From: Desmonostoc vinosum HA7617-LM4 | Lineage (GTDB): Bacteria; Cyanobacteriota; Cyanobacteriia; Cyanobacteriales; Nostocaceae | Direction: 5' to 3' | NCBI GenBank assembly: GCA_019359515.1 | Contig: JAHHHC010000010.1 | Coordinates: 1 to 64,000, forward strand | Length of the DNA stretch: 64,000 bases | Shown: piece by piece, positions 44,623-53,128 of the stretch | Layout: every line of letters starts with the position of its first letter | Position numbering within the stretch: the first letter of the stretch is position 1 | Position numbers and translations under genes: made by a program | The notes under the pieces: generated by a model | Seen by the model: the letters and a program-made list of their open reading frames with translations, nothing else | Told to the model about the DNA's origin: nothing | The model's database searches: none

Positions 44623-45420
44623 TTAATATCCTGTCGCTGCTAACTCTAGAGAATGAAAATAACGAACTCGCTCAACCCAAGTTTTCCAAGTGCCATCGGG
44701 ATAGAGTTCTAGCATCCGAAAACCGGGAGGTTGTCGGTCAATGGCAAAAGATTGACTCTCTGACAAGAACTGAATAGAAGTTGAGGGACTACCAAAGTAG
44801 TGTACATGATGACGTTGATGCTCCCATTCTTGATGAATGTGACCAAATAAAACTATCTTGACTTGTGGGTGGCGATCTAGAACAGCAAACAGTTCCTCAG
44901 AATTTTTGAGACTGCTAGCATCCAACCACTCAGAATTGACTAGAAAAGGCGGATGATGTAGCGCCACGAGAGTGGGATTCTCACCCATCATTTTTAATTC
45001 CCAATCTAGCCAATCTAGAGTTGGTTCTGAAAGATGACCATGCACATATCCAGGTACAGAAGAGTTGAGTAAAATAAAATTCCAACTGCCACGCTGAAAA
45101 GATTTACGTCGGGAAACCATGCCTAGATTTAAAATTTTATCCATGGCGATCGCACAGTCATGATTTCCTGGTAGCCAGTAAGTAGATATTTTGAGTGAAC
45201 TCAGCAGGTTTTGTAAATTTTCATAGGATGCAGGCGTACTATCGCCAGATAAATCTCCCGTCAGCAGTAGTAAATCAATTTCAGTTTGCAGAGTTTTTAA
45301 GTGTTCTATCACTGCTTGAAAAGATTCTGCGGTAGGCATTCCCAGTAGTTTGTCATTTTCTGAAGCAAACAGATGTATATCTGTTACCTGAGCAATTGAT
45401 ACGGGTGACACTTGATTCAT
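44623..45420 (-). CDS. Metallophosphoesterase of the CpdA (cyclic-nucleotide phosphodiesterase) type
   Basis: 265 aa. Metal motifs in order: QVTDIHLF, LLTGDLSGDST, WLPGNHDC, ALHHPPF and LFGHIHQEWEH. This is the class III phosphodiesterase pattern (D-x-H, GDxx, GNHD/E, GHxH), as in E. coli CpdA. It may hydrolyse cAMP, which is an important signal in Nostocales, but other phosphoesters are possible. Cytoplasmic. The end of repeat copy 4 lies five bases past the stop codon. Confidence 0.85.
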   Translation of the reverse strand: MNQVSPVSIAQVTDIHLFASENDKLLGMPTAESFQAVIEHLKTLQTEIDLLLLTGDLSGDSTPASYENLQNLLSSLKISTYWLPGNHDCAIAMDKILNLGMVSRRKSFQRGSWNFILLNSSVPGYVHGHLSEPTLDWLDWELKMMGENPTLVALHHPPFLVNSEWLDASSLKNSEELFAVLDRHPQVKIVLFGHIHQEWEHQRHHVHYFGSPSTSIQFLSESQSFAIDRQPPGFRMLELYPDGTWKTWVERVRYFHSLELAATGY

Positions 45421-45839
45421 CTTTGCTAATCGGGGTGTATGCGTCTTAATCTCTCATTTGTCTCTCAGTAAAGTAGCCTATTGCACCTCAAGTAGCAAAA
45501 TTAGCTTGTTCGTAAATTGATGTTTACGGTATTGATTAGACAATTTGCGTTTGTTTGAGGCTTTGAATGACTAATGTTAACCTAGTTTTTACGCAATTAT
45601 AAAGCTAAGAATTACACTAAAATCATTTTTTTAGATAAAGTTATTTTTTCATCTATCTTAAGATATAAATTATGATTTGCAGTATTTTACGACATTCTGA
45701 TTCAGAAGGGTAATCAGTTGTAATTCCAAGCTCATGTGCAATTTGAAAGCGTTTTAGCTTCAGGAAACGCAAGAAAATTTCTCATCTACGAGGATGCGAA
45801 TTTATGAAAAATACTGATATAATAGATAATTGTGGGTGT
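45421..45839. other. Spacer before tRNA-Cys
   Basis: AT-rich, no gene or repeat that I can name. It would hold divergent promoters for the phosphodiesterase and the tRNA. Confidence 0.35.
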
Positions 45840-45911
45840 GGCGGCATAGCCAAGTGGTAAGGCACTGGTCTGCAAAACCATCATCCCCCGGTTCAAATCC
45901 GGGTGCCGCCT
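45840..45911 (+). tRNA. trnC: tRNA-Cys (GCA)
   Basis: 72 bases. Acceptor GGCGGCA pairs fully with TGCCGCC, discriminator T at 45911; the anticodon loop is CTGCAAA (anticodon GCA) on the stem TGGT/ACCA; the T-arm is CCCGG-TTCAAAT-CCGGG. CCA is not encoded. Frames read through it on either strand are artefacts. Confidence 0.95.
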
Positions 45912-46053
45912 TTAAAGGAATGCAAGCAAAAAGCCCTAGCTGGGGTATTTTTGGGGCAATGGTGACATGTGTCAACTTGTGCCATTTTATGCAAAAATAC
46001 CCCATTATTTACCATATAAATAGTTACGAATTCCCAGTCCCTGTTCCTCACTT

Positions 46054-46350
46054 ATGACTTCCCACCAACCAAACAGACTAGACACAATAGAAGCATTGCT
46101 AGAGCGCGTTACTGTGAGGCTTGATGATTTAAGTGCCAGACAAGCAAATACCCAGCAGCAACTTGATGACCTTGCATCAACCGCCAACAGCATATTTGCT
46201 AGAGATGCGATTCTAAATGATGTACTGCTAGAGTTACGCGATAGCCATGAACAACATCAGCGCAACTTTGAAGAACATCAGCGAACAACTAATGCAGCTT
46301 TGCAAAGCCTTGAAGCAATATTGCTGCAATTAATCAGAAATTCTCAATAA
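46054..46350 (+). CDS. Small coiled-coil protein, 98 aa
   Basis: Starts MTSHQPNRLDTIEALLERVT. Heptad-like spacing runs nearly end to end (RLDDLSARQANTQQQLDDLA, then LLELRDSHEQHQRNFEEHQR), with a short direct repeat EEHQR/NFEEHQRTT. It is a probable homo-oligomeric coiled coil, often seen as a stand-alone small gene in Nostocales. Function unknown. A shared hairpin terminator follows. Confidence 0.6.
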   Translation: MTSHQPNRLDTIEALLERVTVRLDDLSARQANTQQQLDDLASTANSIFARDAILNDVLLELRDSHEQHQRNFEEHQRTTNAALQSLEAILLQLIRNSQ

Positions 46351-46352
46351 AC

Positions 46353-46380
46353 AAAGCAGCTGATTTGTGCCAGCTGCTTT
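46353..46380. terminator. Bidirectional terminator
   Basis: AAAGCAGCTG (46353-46362) pairs exactly with 46371-46380 across an 8-base loop, directly behind the coiled-coil gene and before the convergent MTHFR gene. Confidence 0.75.
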
Positions 46381-46407
46381 AATCAAAAATGCGATCGCCC
46401 TTTTGGT

Positions 46408-47337
46408 CTAGATTGTTACCATCTGATTCACTGGCGCAACTCCAGCTAAATCTAAAATTGGGGCAATCAAATCTTCTCGTTTTACCGCCATCATATGGAC
46501 GCCTTGACATAATTGTTTGGCAATCTGTACTTGTTCGGCGGCAATTTTCATGCCTTCTTCCAGCGGGTCTTTAGTTTTCGCTAATCTATCAATAATGTGC
46601 TGGGGAATATTGACACCCGGAACGCACCTATTAATAAACTGGGCATTTTTTGCCGATTTCAACAGAAAAATTCCTGCCAAAATTGGTTTTTTATAACCAG
46701 CAGCAATTGTGTCCATAAATTTTTCTAGGCGCTCAAAATCAGTGATTAATTGACTTTGAAAAAATTGCGCTCCGGCTTCGATTTTGCGTTCAAATCGACT
46801 CTGCAAACCCGACCAACTGGCGCATTGCGGATCTACTGCTGCGCCAACAAATAAATCTGTCGCCCCGTCTGTCAAGGGTTTATCGTTGCAATCAACGCCT
46901 TGATTCATTTTTCTAATTAGTTGCAGCAATCGCACAGCTTCTAAGTCAAATACACCTTTAGCATCAGGATGATCGCCTGCTTTTACTGGGTCGCCAGTCA
47001 GGGCTAAGATATTACGCACACCCAAGGCATGAGCGCCCATGAGGTCGGCTTGTAAACCAATGCGGTTGCGATCGCGACAAGCAACTTGACAAATCGGTTC
47101 GATACCATGTTGTAATAAAATAATCGACGCTACTAGCGAAGACATCCGTAATACTGCGCGGCTACCATCAGTAATATTGACGGCATGAACCCTTCCCTTA
47201 AGAGTCGCCGCCATTGCAAGCATGTGTGCTGGATTACCACCTTTAGGCGGTGCCACTTCAGCGGTAATCAAGAATTTTCCTTCTCTAGCACATGTTCGGA
47301 ATGAAGTCAAACAAGTCTGGCTTTGCGTATCAAGCAT
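46408..47337 (-). CDS. metF: Methylenetetrahydrofolate reductase
   Basis: 309 aa, one TIM barrel. Signatures: FLITAEVAPPKGGNPAHMLA, AVNITDGSRAVLRMSSLV, NILALTGDPVKAGDHPDAKG (FAD/folate site) and QFFQSQLITDFERLEKFM. It reduces 5,10-methylene-THF to 5-methyl-THF for methionine synthesis. The C-terminal regulatory domain of eukaryotic enzymes is absent, as usual in bacteria. The upstream neighbour trpS is on the same strand but 150 bases away. Confidence 0.92.
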   Translation of the reverse strand: MLDTQSQTCLTSFRTCAREGKFLITAEVAPPKGGNPAHMLAMAATLKGRVHAVNITDGSRAVLRMSSLVASIILLQHGIEPICQVACRDRNRIGLQADLMGAHALGVRNILALTGDPVKAGDHPDAKGVFDLEAVRLLQLIRKMNQGVDCNDKPLTDGATDLFVGAAVDPQCASWSGLQSRFERKIEAGAQFFQSQLITDFERLEKFMDTIAAGYKKPILAGIFLLKSAKNAQFINRCVPGVNIPQHIIDRLAKTKDPLEEGMKIAAEQVQIAKQLCQGVHMMAVKREDLIAPILDLAGVAPVNQMVTI

Positions 47338-47488
47338 AACATTGAGTCTTTTTCACTCTGAGTATAGCTTTAGCATAAGGCACCTCAAGATTTATCAGTT
47401 ATCAGTGTGAGGAAATTAGTGCCTTTTGCCTTGATTAGAGGCAGAGAACAAGAGGAAATCTATGTATAACCTGCCCCTACTCCCTAAT

Positions 47489-48496
47489 TTAGAGTATAGA
47501 GAAGCCTAAAGCGGCTTTGACTTGTGTAAGGGTTTGGTTGGCGATCGCTTGTGCTTTTTCTCTGCCATCACGCAACACAGACTCTAGATATCCTTTGTCC
47601 TCCATGACTTCTTGATATTTTTCTTGGATTGGTTTTAGTGCATGAATTGTTGTTTCTGTCAATAACGGCTTAAATTGTCCCCAGCCCATGTCTTGGCACT
47701 CTGCGGCAACTGCTTGTTTTGGTTTGCCAGAAAGCAGCATGTACAGTGCTAACAAGTTGTTACATTCTGGACGTTCTGGATCATCGAAAGTTAAACCACG
47801 AATGGGATCGGTTTTACAACGTTTTATTTTATACTGAATTTGGTCTGGTGAATCTAGTAAATTGATCCGGCTGAGTTCCGACGGATCAGACTTCGACATT
47901 TTGCGTGTGCCATCAGCCAAACTCATTACCCTCGCGCCTTCCTTGCGAATTAAGGGGTCTGGTAACTTCAACACAGGCTGATCTGGTTTGCCAAATTGAT
48001 GATTTAACCTGGCGGCAATATCCCGTGTCAATTCCAAGTGTTGCTTTTGGTCTTCACCCACAGGTACTTTATCGGCTTGATACAGTAAGATATCAGCCGC
48101 CATCAGCACGGGGTAGTCTAATAAACCTACATTTACATTTTCTCCCTGCTTAACAGCTTTCTCTTTAAACTGGATCATATCTTCTAACCAGTTTAAGGGT
48201 GTAATGCAGTTGAACAACCAAGTTAGTTCACTATGCGCCGAAACGTGAGATTGCACAAAAATAGTGGAGTGATTCAAATCAAGACCACAAGCTAGATAAA
48301 GACCAACGAGGGTATAGGTATTATTTGCTAATTGTTTTGGATCATGTGGTAGTGTGATCGCGTGCAAATCAGCCACAAAGAGGTAATTGTCATACTCGCT
48401 TTGACCCTCTACCCAGTTACGAATAGCTCCTAAATAATTGCCCAGATGGTAATTGCCTGTTGGTTGAACTCCAGAAAGAACGCGCTGTTTGCCCAT
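47489..48496 (-). CDS. trpS: Tryptophanyl-tRNA synthetase
   Basis: 335 aa, class Ic synthetase of usual length. SGVQPTGNYHLGNYLGAI carries the HIGH-equivalent and DGTRKMSKSDPSEL the KMSKS loop; DLHAITLPHDP and VPVGEDQKQHLELTRDIA are typical TrpRS phrases. It charges tRNA-Trp in the cytoplasm. The stop lies 150 bases from metF. Confidence 0.97.
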   Translation of the reverse strand: MGKQRVLSGVQPTGNYHLGNYLGAIRNWVEGQSEYDNYLFVADLHAITLPHDPKQLANNTYTLVGLYLACGLDLNHSTIFVQSHVSAHSELTWLFNCITPLNWLEDMIQFKEKAVKQGENVNVGLLDYPVLMAADILLYQADKVPVGEDQKQHLELTRDIAARLNHQFGKPDQPVLKLPDPLIRKEGARVMSLADGTRKMSKSDPSELSRINLLDSPDQIQYKIKRCKTDPIRGLTFDDPERPECNNLLALYMLLSGKPKQAVAAECQDMGWGQFKPLLTETTIHALKPIQEKYQEVMEDKGYLESVLRDGREKAQAIANQTLTQVKAALGFSIL

Positions 48497-48570
48497 AAAT
48501 TTTAACTCAGTGATCTCAAATCTGCGCTATGTAAAGTAGCGGTCAAAAACTCATTTAATTTTGACATTTT

Positions 48571-48690
48571 CTTGGGAATTGGGAATGGGTATTGGGGACT
48601 GGGGACTGGGGACTGGGGACTGGGGATTGGGGATTGGGGATTGGGGATTGGGGAATGGGGAATTGGGAATTGGGAATTGGTGTTGGTTAC
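48571..48690. repeat. 7-bp short tandem repeat run, about 16 units
   Basis: Units GGGGACT, GGGGATT, GGGAATT and GGGAATG follow one another without a break between trpS and the radical SAM gene. Related runs lie at 27092-27125, 36305-36345, 54353-54420 and 58350-58380. Behind it comes CCCTCATCTCCCTCATCC, a second simple repeat. Confidence 0.9.
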
Positions 48691-48883
48691 TTCTCCCTCA
48701 TCTCCCTCATCCCCCTCATCTCCCTCATCCCCCGATCACTGAGCGAAGTCGAAGTGCATCTCTTCTCAACAAGAATACATATACCTCATAGTTTACAAAA
48801 CGCGACAAAATTTTAAGTTTTGATTAGATAAATTAGCAGTAACGTTAAAATTAATAATTTTTTGTACTCCGGGGTGTGTGCTG

Positions 48884-50458
48884 ATGAAAGCTTTACTACT
48901 CTGGCCGATAATGCCTAATTCTTTCTGGTCTTACCAGGAAACACTCGATTTGGCAGGTTTACGCTCCACTAATCCGCCGTTAGGTTTAATTACAGTCGCA
49001 GCTATGCTGCCAAGTGATTGGGAAATCAAATTAATTGATCGTAATATCTGCCTAGAGACAGATGAAGATTGGAATTGGTGTGATTTGGCAATCATCTCTG
49101 CAATGATTATCCAAAAAGAGGATTTCCGTGAATTAATTCAAAAGGGGGTGACGTTAGGTAAAAAGGTGGCTGTGGGTGGGCCTTTCGCCACTTCAGTACC
49201 AGAGTTCGCTTTGGAGGCAGGAGCCAATTATCTCATTTTAGATGAGGGTGAATGCACTATTCCCATGTTTTTAGAGGCTTTGGCGCGGGGGGAAGAACGC
49301 GGTATTTTTCGCGCTACAGAAAAACCTGATGTGACTCAAACTCCCATACCCCGCTTCGATTTATTAAACTTAGACGCCTACATGGCTGTAACTGTGCAAT
49401 TTTCACGAGGCTGTCCATTCCAGTGTGAATTTTGCGATATCATCACTTTGTTTGGTCGCAAGCCGCGCACGAAAACACCAGAACAGATGCTAGCTGAATT
49501 AGAAGCACTCTATCAAATGGGCTGGTATCGCTATGTGTTTATCGTTGATGATAACTTTATTGGCAACAAACGCAACGCTAAACTTTTGCTAAGGGAATTG
49601 ATTCCTTGGATGGAAGAACGCAACTATCCTTTCCCTCTACTCACGGAAGCTTCACTAAATCTAGCAGAAGATGATGAATTGATAGAGCTGATGGTGAAAG
49701 CTGGCTTTTCTATGGTGTTTATGGGTATTGAAACACCTGATGTAGATAGTTTAATGGGAGTTCACAAAGAACAAAATACCCGCTTGTCGCTTGTGGAGTC
49801 GTGCCATAAGATTACACGCGCCGGGTTACAAATTATGGCTGGCTTTATTTTAGGCTTTGATAATGAACGGACTGGTGCAGGCGATCGCATTCAACAGTTT
49901 ATCGAAGATACAGGTATTCCGCAAGCCCATTTAAGTTTGCTTCAGGCGTTCCATAATACATCGATGTGGACTCGTCTGCAACAAGAGGGTCGATTATTAG
50001 ATGGTTTAGCAACAGGCTATCAAGGTACGCTGATGAACTTTCAGCCAACTCGGCCTTTAGAAGAAATTGTCACGGAATTTATTAATTGTTTTTGGAATTT
50101 GTATGAACCGCTATCTTATCTCAAGCGGACTTATCGCCATTTTACCTTGATGGCAGGTCGGCGTCCTGCAATCAAGCGGCAGCTGACTTGGCATGAGGTG
50201 CGCTTATTTCCGGCAATTTGTTGGCGACAGGGTGTAGTGCGTTCGACTCGTTGGCGTTTTTGGTGGCAATTGGTGGCGATCGCTCTCCAAAAGCCCCATT
50301 TATTTTATGATTACTTTGTGGCTTTGAGTTTTGGCGAACACTTTTTCACTTTCCGTCATGAGGTGAAGGCGTTATTAGAAAAACAATTGGTAGTTTTACA
50401 GCAACAGCAGACACAACACAAAGAGCAAGCAAGTTATCAATTATCGTCTGTGAGTTGA
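48884..50458 (+). CDS. B12-binding-domain radical SAM protein
   Basis: 524 aa from the ATG at 48884 (a GTG two codons before is possible). The N-terminal 140 residues form a B12-binding-like Rossmann domain (NPPLGLITVAAMLPSDWEIK, DEGE). The radical SAM core follows: SRGCPFQCEFCDI with CxxxCxxC for the 4Fe-4S cluster, then a TIM barrel (IVDDNFIGNKRNAKLL, FMGIETPD). The C-terminal part (LTWHEVRLFPAICWRQG) is typical of the DUF4070 subgroup. Relatives act on hopanoids, lipids or peptides; the substrate here is not known. It is a single-gene unit. Confidence 0.88.
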   Translation: MKALLLWPIMPNSFWSYQETLDLAGLRSTNPPLGLITVAAMLPSDWEIKLIDRNICLETDEDWNWCDLAIISAMIIQKEDFRELIQKGVTLGKKVAVGGPFATSVPEFALEAGANYLILDEGECTIPMFLEALARGEERGIFRATEKPDVTQTPIPRFDLLNLDAYMAVTVQFSRGCPFQCEFCDIITLFGRKPRTKTPEQMLAELEALYQMGWYRYVFIVDDNFIGNKRNAKLLLRELIPWMEERNYPFPLLTEASLNLAEDDELIELMVKAGFSMVFMGIETPDVDSLMGVHKEQNTRLSLVESCHKITRAGLQIMAGFILGFDNERTGAGDRIQQFIEDTGIPQAHLSLLQAFHNTSMWTRLQQEGRLLDGLATGYQGTLMNFQPTRPLEEIVTEFINCFWNLYEPLSYLKRTYRHFTLMAGRRPAIKRQLTWHEVRLFPAICWRQGVVRSTRWRFWWQLVAIALQKPHLFYDYFVALSFGEHFFTFRHEVKALLEKQLVVLQQQQTQHKEQASYQLSSVS

Positions 50459-50569
50459 ACAAAACGCGGCAGTCCCCACCTTCAAAGTACTCTAATGGTA
50501 GGTAAGGATAGCGGGCAATGACGAGGGCATCCTCAATCAAATCAAACCTACGGTTTAACAGAGCGGAGG

Positions 50570-51106
50570 ATGTCCGAGGAGTTGCCAAAAGCCCAAGCAA
50601 AGGTTAGTAAGCTAATCGCACGAGTTGCTAACCAAAGACAAAATTGGCTACATCAAATTGCAGCAGATATTGTAAGCAGTAATAGCTTCGTTGCAACTGA
50701 AAAACTAGAAGTCAAGAACATGACCGCTAAAGCGAAGATTGGTAAGCGCAGAAAGCGCAAACTTGGCGGTGTCGGTTTCCGTCCCCGAAGTTTGCCGGAA
50801 AGAACATCTCCCCGGCAACTTCTCTTCGCCAAAGTTTGTAAGAAACAGAAGGCTGGACTAAATAAGTCAATACTTGATGTTGGTTTTGGTATGCTTCGCA
50901 ACACCATCAAATACAAAATAGATCAGATTGGTGGTGTGTTTGTAGAAGTCCCAACCAAAAAAGTAAAGCCTAGTCAAACTTGTCCTAAATGCGGACATCA
51001 GCACAAGAAAACTCTTGACATTTGGGCGGGTTTCCCGACTTGTAGCGACTGCCGTCTCGACACTCCCTATCAAGTAGGTGTGAAGCAACATGGCTGTTTA
51101 AGCTAA
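50570..51106 (+). pseudogene. Truncated TnpB (IS605-type) with zinc-ribbon remnant
   Basis: 178 codons covering only the second half of a TnpB/OrfB protein. KVSKLIARVANQRQNWLHQI and NSFVATEKLEVKNM are the central RuvC-like segment, and KPSQTCPKCGHQHKK the start of the zinc ribbon. After PTCSDCRLDT the expected end (ARN-LL...G) is replaced by other sequence and a stop. The N-terminal half and the conserved terminal aspartate are missing. The bases around 51028-51055 (GGCGGGTTTCCCGACTTG, GTAGCGACTGCCG) also occur at 52123-52208, in a repeat area. Confidence 0.8.
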
Positions 51107-51693
51107 CCTAGTGCTATTCGCTGATTAAATTCCGATTGTTGGCTCATTTGTTGCCATCCATATGCTAACGCTATATCTTTAGCAGAGCTTTCAATCATGA
51201 TTGACGGAGCTGTTGAGATGATAACACTGGGGTAAACTGCTGTACCCCATTTGGGATGCACCAATACACAGCATTTATTTTTAATTACTGGATAATTGAG
51301 TAAAGCTTTAACAACAGCTGTATCATCGTGAGGAATTACTCCAGGGTGGGAAAGTAAAGGATAGCCAGTACGAGGATCAATTAGGTCTGTTAAATAACCG
51401 CGATCGCGTAGACTAAACGCCAAATCGCACCCAAATCGCATAAAAATCTCTCGTAAGCGCTCTTTTTCTGTCTCTATTTCTAAAGTACTTTCCACTAACT
51501 GATATCGTGATTGCTGTAAAACAATCACCACCCAAAAAAATGGTTGCTGTTTCCAATCTGGTAATATCCGTTCGCGGTTGGTACAGATATATTGGCTGGG
51601 GGCATGAATTGAAATTTGAGCCGCTTGTCCCGTTTTACCAACTAAGTTAATGAGACAGCCTTGTCCCGAAGTGTAAACTCTGGAGTAGTTCAC
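51103..51693 (-). CDS. MMADHC-like protein (cobalamin-trafficking family), 196 aa
   Basis: The C-terminal two thirds show phrases like those of the methylmalonic aciduria and homocystinuria type D family: EKERLREIFMRFGCDLAFSL, YLTDLIDPRTGYPLLSHPGV and CVLVHPKWGTAVYPSVIIST. In animals this family (nitroreductase-like fold) directs B12 to its target enzymes; cyanobacterial members are not characterised. The stop codon overlaps the end of the TnpB relic. The nearest intact neighbour upstream is a B12-binding radical SAM gene, but the direction differs. The family call is from memory of phrases, so moderate. Confidence 0.5.
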   Translation of the reverse strand: MNYSRVYTSGQGCLINLVGKTGQAAQISIHAPSQYICTNRERILPDWKQQPFFWVVIVLQQSRYQLVESTLEIETEKERLREIFMRFGCDLAFSLRDRGYLTDLIDPRTGYPLLSHPGVIPHDDTAVVKALLNYPVIKNKCCVLVHPKWGTAVYPSVIISTAPSIMIESSAKDIALAYGWQQMSQQSEFNQRIALG

Positions 51694-52386
51694 TACATTT
51701 GTTCGGTTTTTGCAAGTTGTTTAATTTCATCCTTCGTAATAAATAATAACTCTTATAACTTCCAAAAAATCATTAAAATAACGTAACATCTAATATTTTA
51801 TTTAAGATATTATTAATAACTCGTAAACTTTTAATCCAATTTTTATCCTTTATTAACCTGTGTAAATGGGGGGAATTGGGCTTTTCCTGTCGGAGACGAT
51901 GCGCGTAGCTTGCTTAAAGCGTAGGGGTACGACTTCGCTCAGCCCACAGGGGGCGTTGCATAATTGCGGGATGATTTATCGGGCTACGCCCCGCTACGCC
52001 CCGCTACGCCCCGCTACGCCCCGCTACGCCCCGCTACGCCCCGCTACGCCCCGCTACGCTAACACGCAGAGGCAAGGCAGCGCGTTGCGGAGCGAGTGTG
52101 GTCTTGGGGAGCCACCCCCGTGGGCGGGTTTCCCGACTTGAGGGGAGTGGCGTGGTTTCCCCCATGAACAACTCGCGTCGGGGTTCCCCCCGTTGTAGCG
52201 ACTGCCGCGCACCAGACGCAGAGAGAATAAAGAGTTTGAGATTTCAATCCATCATATTTCATCCTATGATTCAGCAACGCCCTACAGGGAATTGGTGTAT
52301 TTGTTATTTCTCCCCCTGCCCCCTCTCTCATCTCCCTCATCTCTCGGTTGGTGAGCAAAGTCGAACCACATCTCCTCGATTCCCCA
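51694..52386. other. Repeat-filled spacer
   Basis: The first 170 bases are AT-rich. Then come a CGGAGACGATGCGCGTAGCT block (about 51890-51950, found reversed at 62866-62930), the 10-bp tandem array (51981-52060), a GC-rich block that shares pieces with the TnpB relic, and a CCCCTCTCTCATCTCCCTCA stretch. Overlapping frames here are not genes. Confidence 0.55.
51981..52060. repeat. Eight tandem copies of a 10-bp unit
   Basis: CCGCTACGCC repeated eight times, with only the first and last units slightly changed (GGGCTACGCC, CCGCTACGCT). The unit contains CTACGCC words also seen in TTAGCG-type repeats. Confidence 0.95.
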
Positions 52387-52593
52387 CTAATCAAGTTTTA
52401 AAGCATTCACTGGAACATCATCCCAAGACTCGACTATTCGCAATCGTGCTACCCAACCTGCTGCTTTTTGCGTTTGGGTCAAATTATCTTGAAAGGAATC
52501 ATGACAATCTTTGGCTTGAGACTCATTACAACAAGCAATACAAGCATGAATCATCCCCGATGGGTCAATTTGCTCATTTACCCAAATAGTCAT
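52387..52593 (-). CDS. Small cysteine-containing protein, 68 aa
   Basis: Starts MTIWVNEQIDPSGMIHACIA, with cysteines in HACIACCNESQAKDCHDSF; the end is KAAGWVARLRIVESWDDVPV. The C-x-x-C-C...C spacing could bind a metal or form disulfides. It looks conserved-type (compact, W-rich ends), but I know of no function. Flanked by repeats on both sides. Confidence 0.5.
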   Translation of the reverse strand: MTIWVNEQIDPSGMIHACIACCNESQAKDCHDSFQDNLTQTQKAAGWVARLRIVESWDDVPVNALKLD

Positions 52594-53128
52594 GTCTATT
52601 ACCTCAACAGATGTAGCTAAAATAGCAATCTGTAATTTTAGCAGGATTGGTCAAAAAAGAGAGCTGGGGGAGCTGGCGAGGAAGAATCTTATAATCATCT
52701 TCGCTCTCAAGGTTGATAATTTCTTTTATCAAGAAAGGCAGAGGGCAGAAGGCAGGAGGCAGAAGGAATACTGTTTTCTGCACTCTGCCACGACCGGAGG
52801 GAGTAAGGGTTTAAGACCCCCACTGAAACGAAGTTCAGTGGCCCCAATTAAGGAGGGGTCTGAATCCCCTTCTTAATTGTCCCTTCTGCCCTCTGCCTCC
52901 TGCCTTCTGCCTTCTTCAAGGAATTCCTTTAAATCGAGAATGCAAAATGTAAAAAAGGACTATAAATGTTATTTTATGCTTTATAGACAGATAAGATAAA
53001 TATCATTTGATGGTTATCAAAGCTAATATATTTAATTAAGAATTTATTTAAAAAATACACAAAATATTATATTTATCTGACCGCTTGCTAATGTCTGGGA
53101 CAGCCTCTTTTGTACAGGAGCGATCGCT
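52594..53128. other. Spacer with an inverted STRR pair
   Basis: Heptad words (GGCAGAGGGCAGAAGGCAGG) at about 52738-52770 recur in reverse at about 52887-52920. Between them lie a hairpin CACTGAA/TTCAGTG (52829-52848) and a TAAGGAGGGG run. The last 200 bases are AT-rich and should promote the coiled-coil gene; a GGAG ribosome site stands at about 53116. Confidence 0.6.

Noticed and set aside
45802-46057. ORFs on both strands over the tRNA gene
   Set aside because: They are readings of the tRNA-Cys gene and its flank.
48561-48816. Two overlapping ORFs rich in GDWGLG
   Set aside because: Direct translations of 7-bp tandem repeats.
51981-52060. CRISPR-like array
   Set aside because: Units are 10 bp with no spacers; no cas gene in the window.
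51866-52589. ORFs with RYAPLRPATP repeats and others in the same spacer
   Set aside because: They come from the 10-bp minisatellite and neighbouring repeats.
52592-52876. 94-codon plus-strand ORF
   Set aside because: Runs through heptad repeats and a hairpin; no coherent protein sequence.
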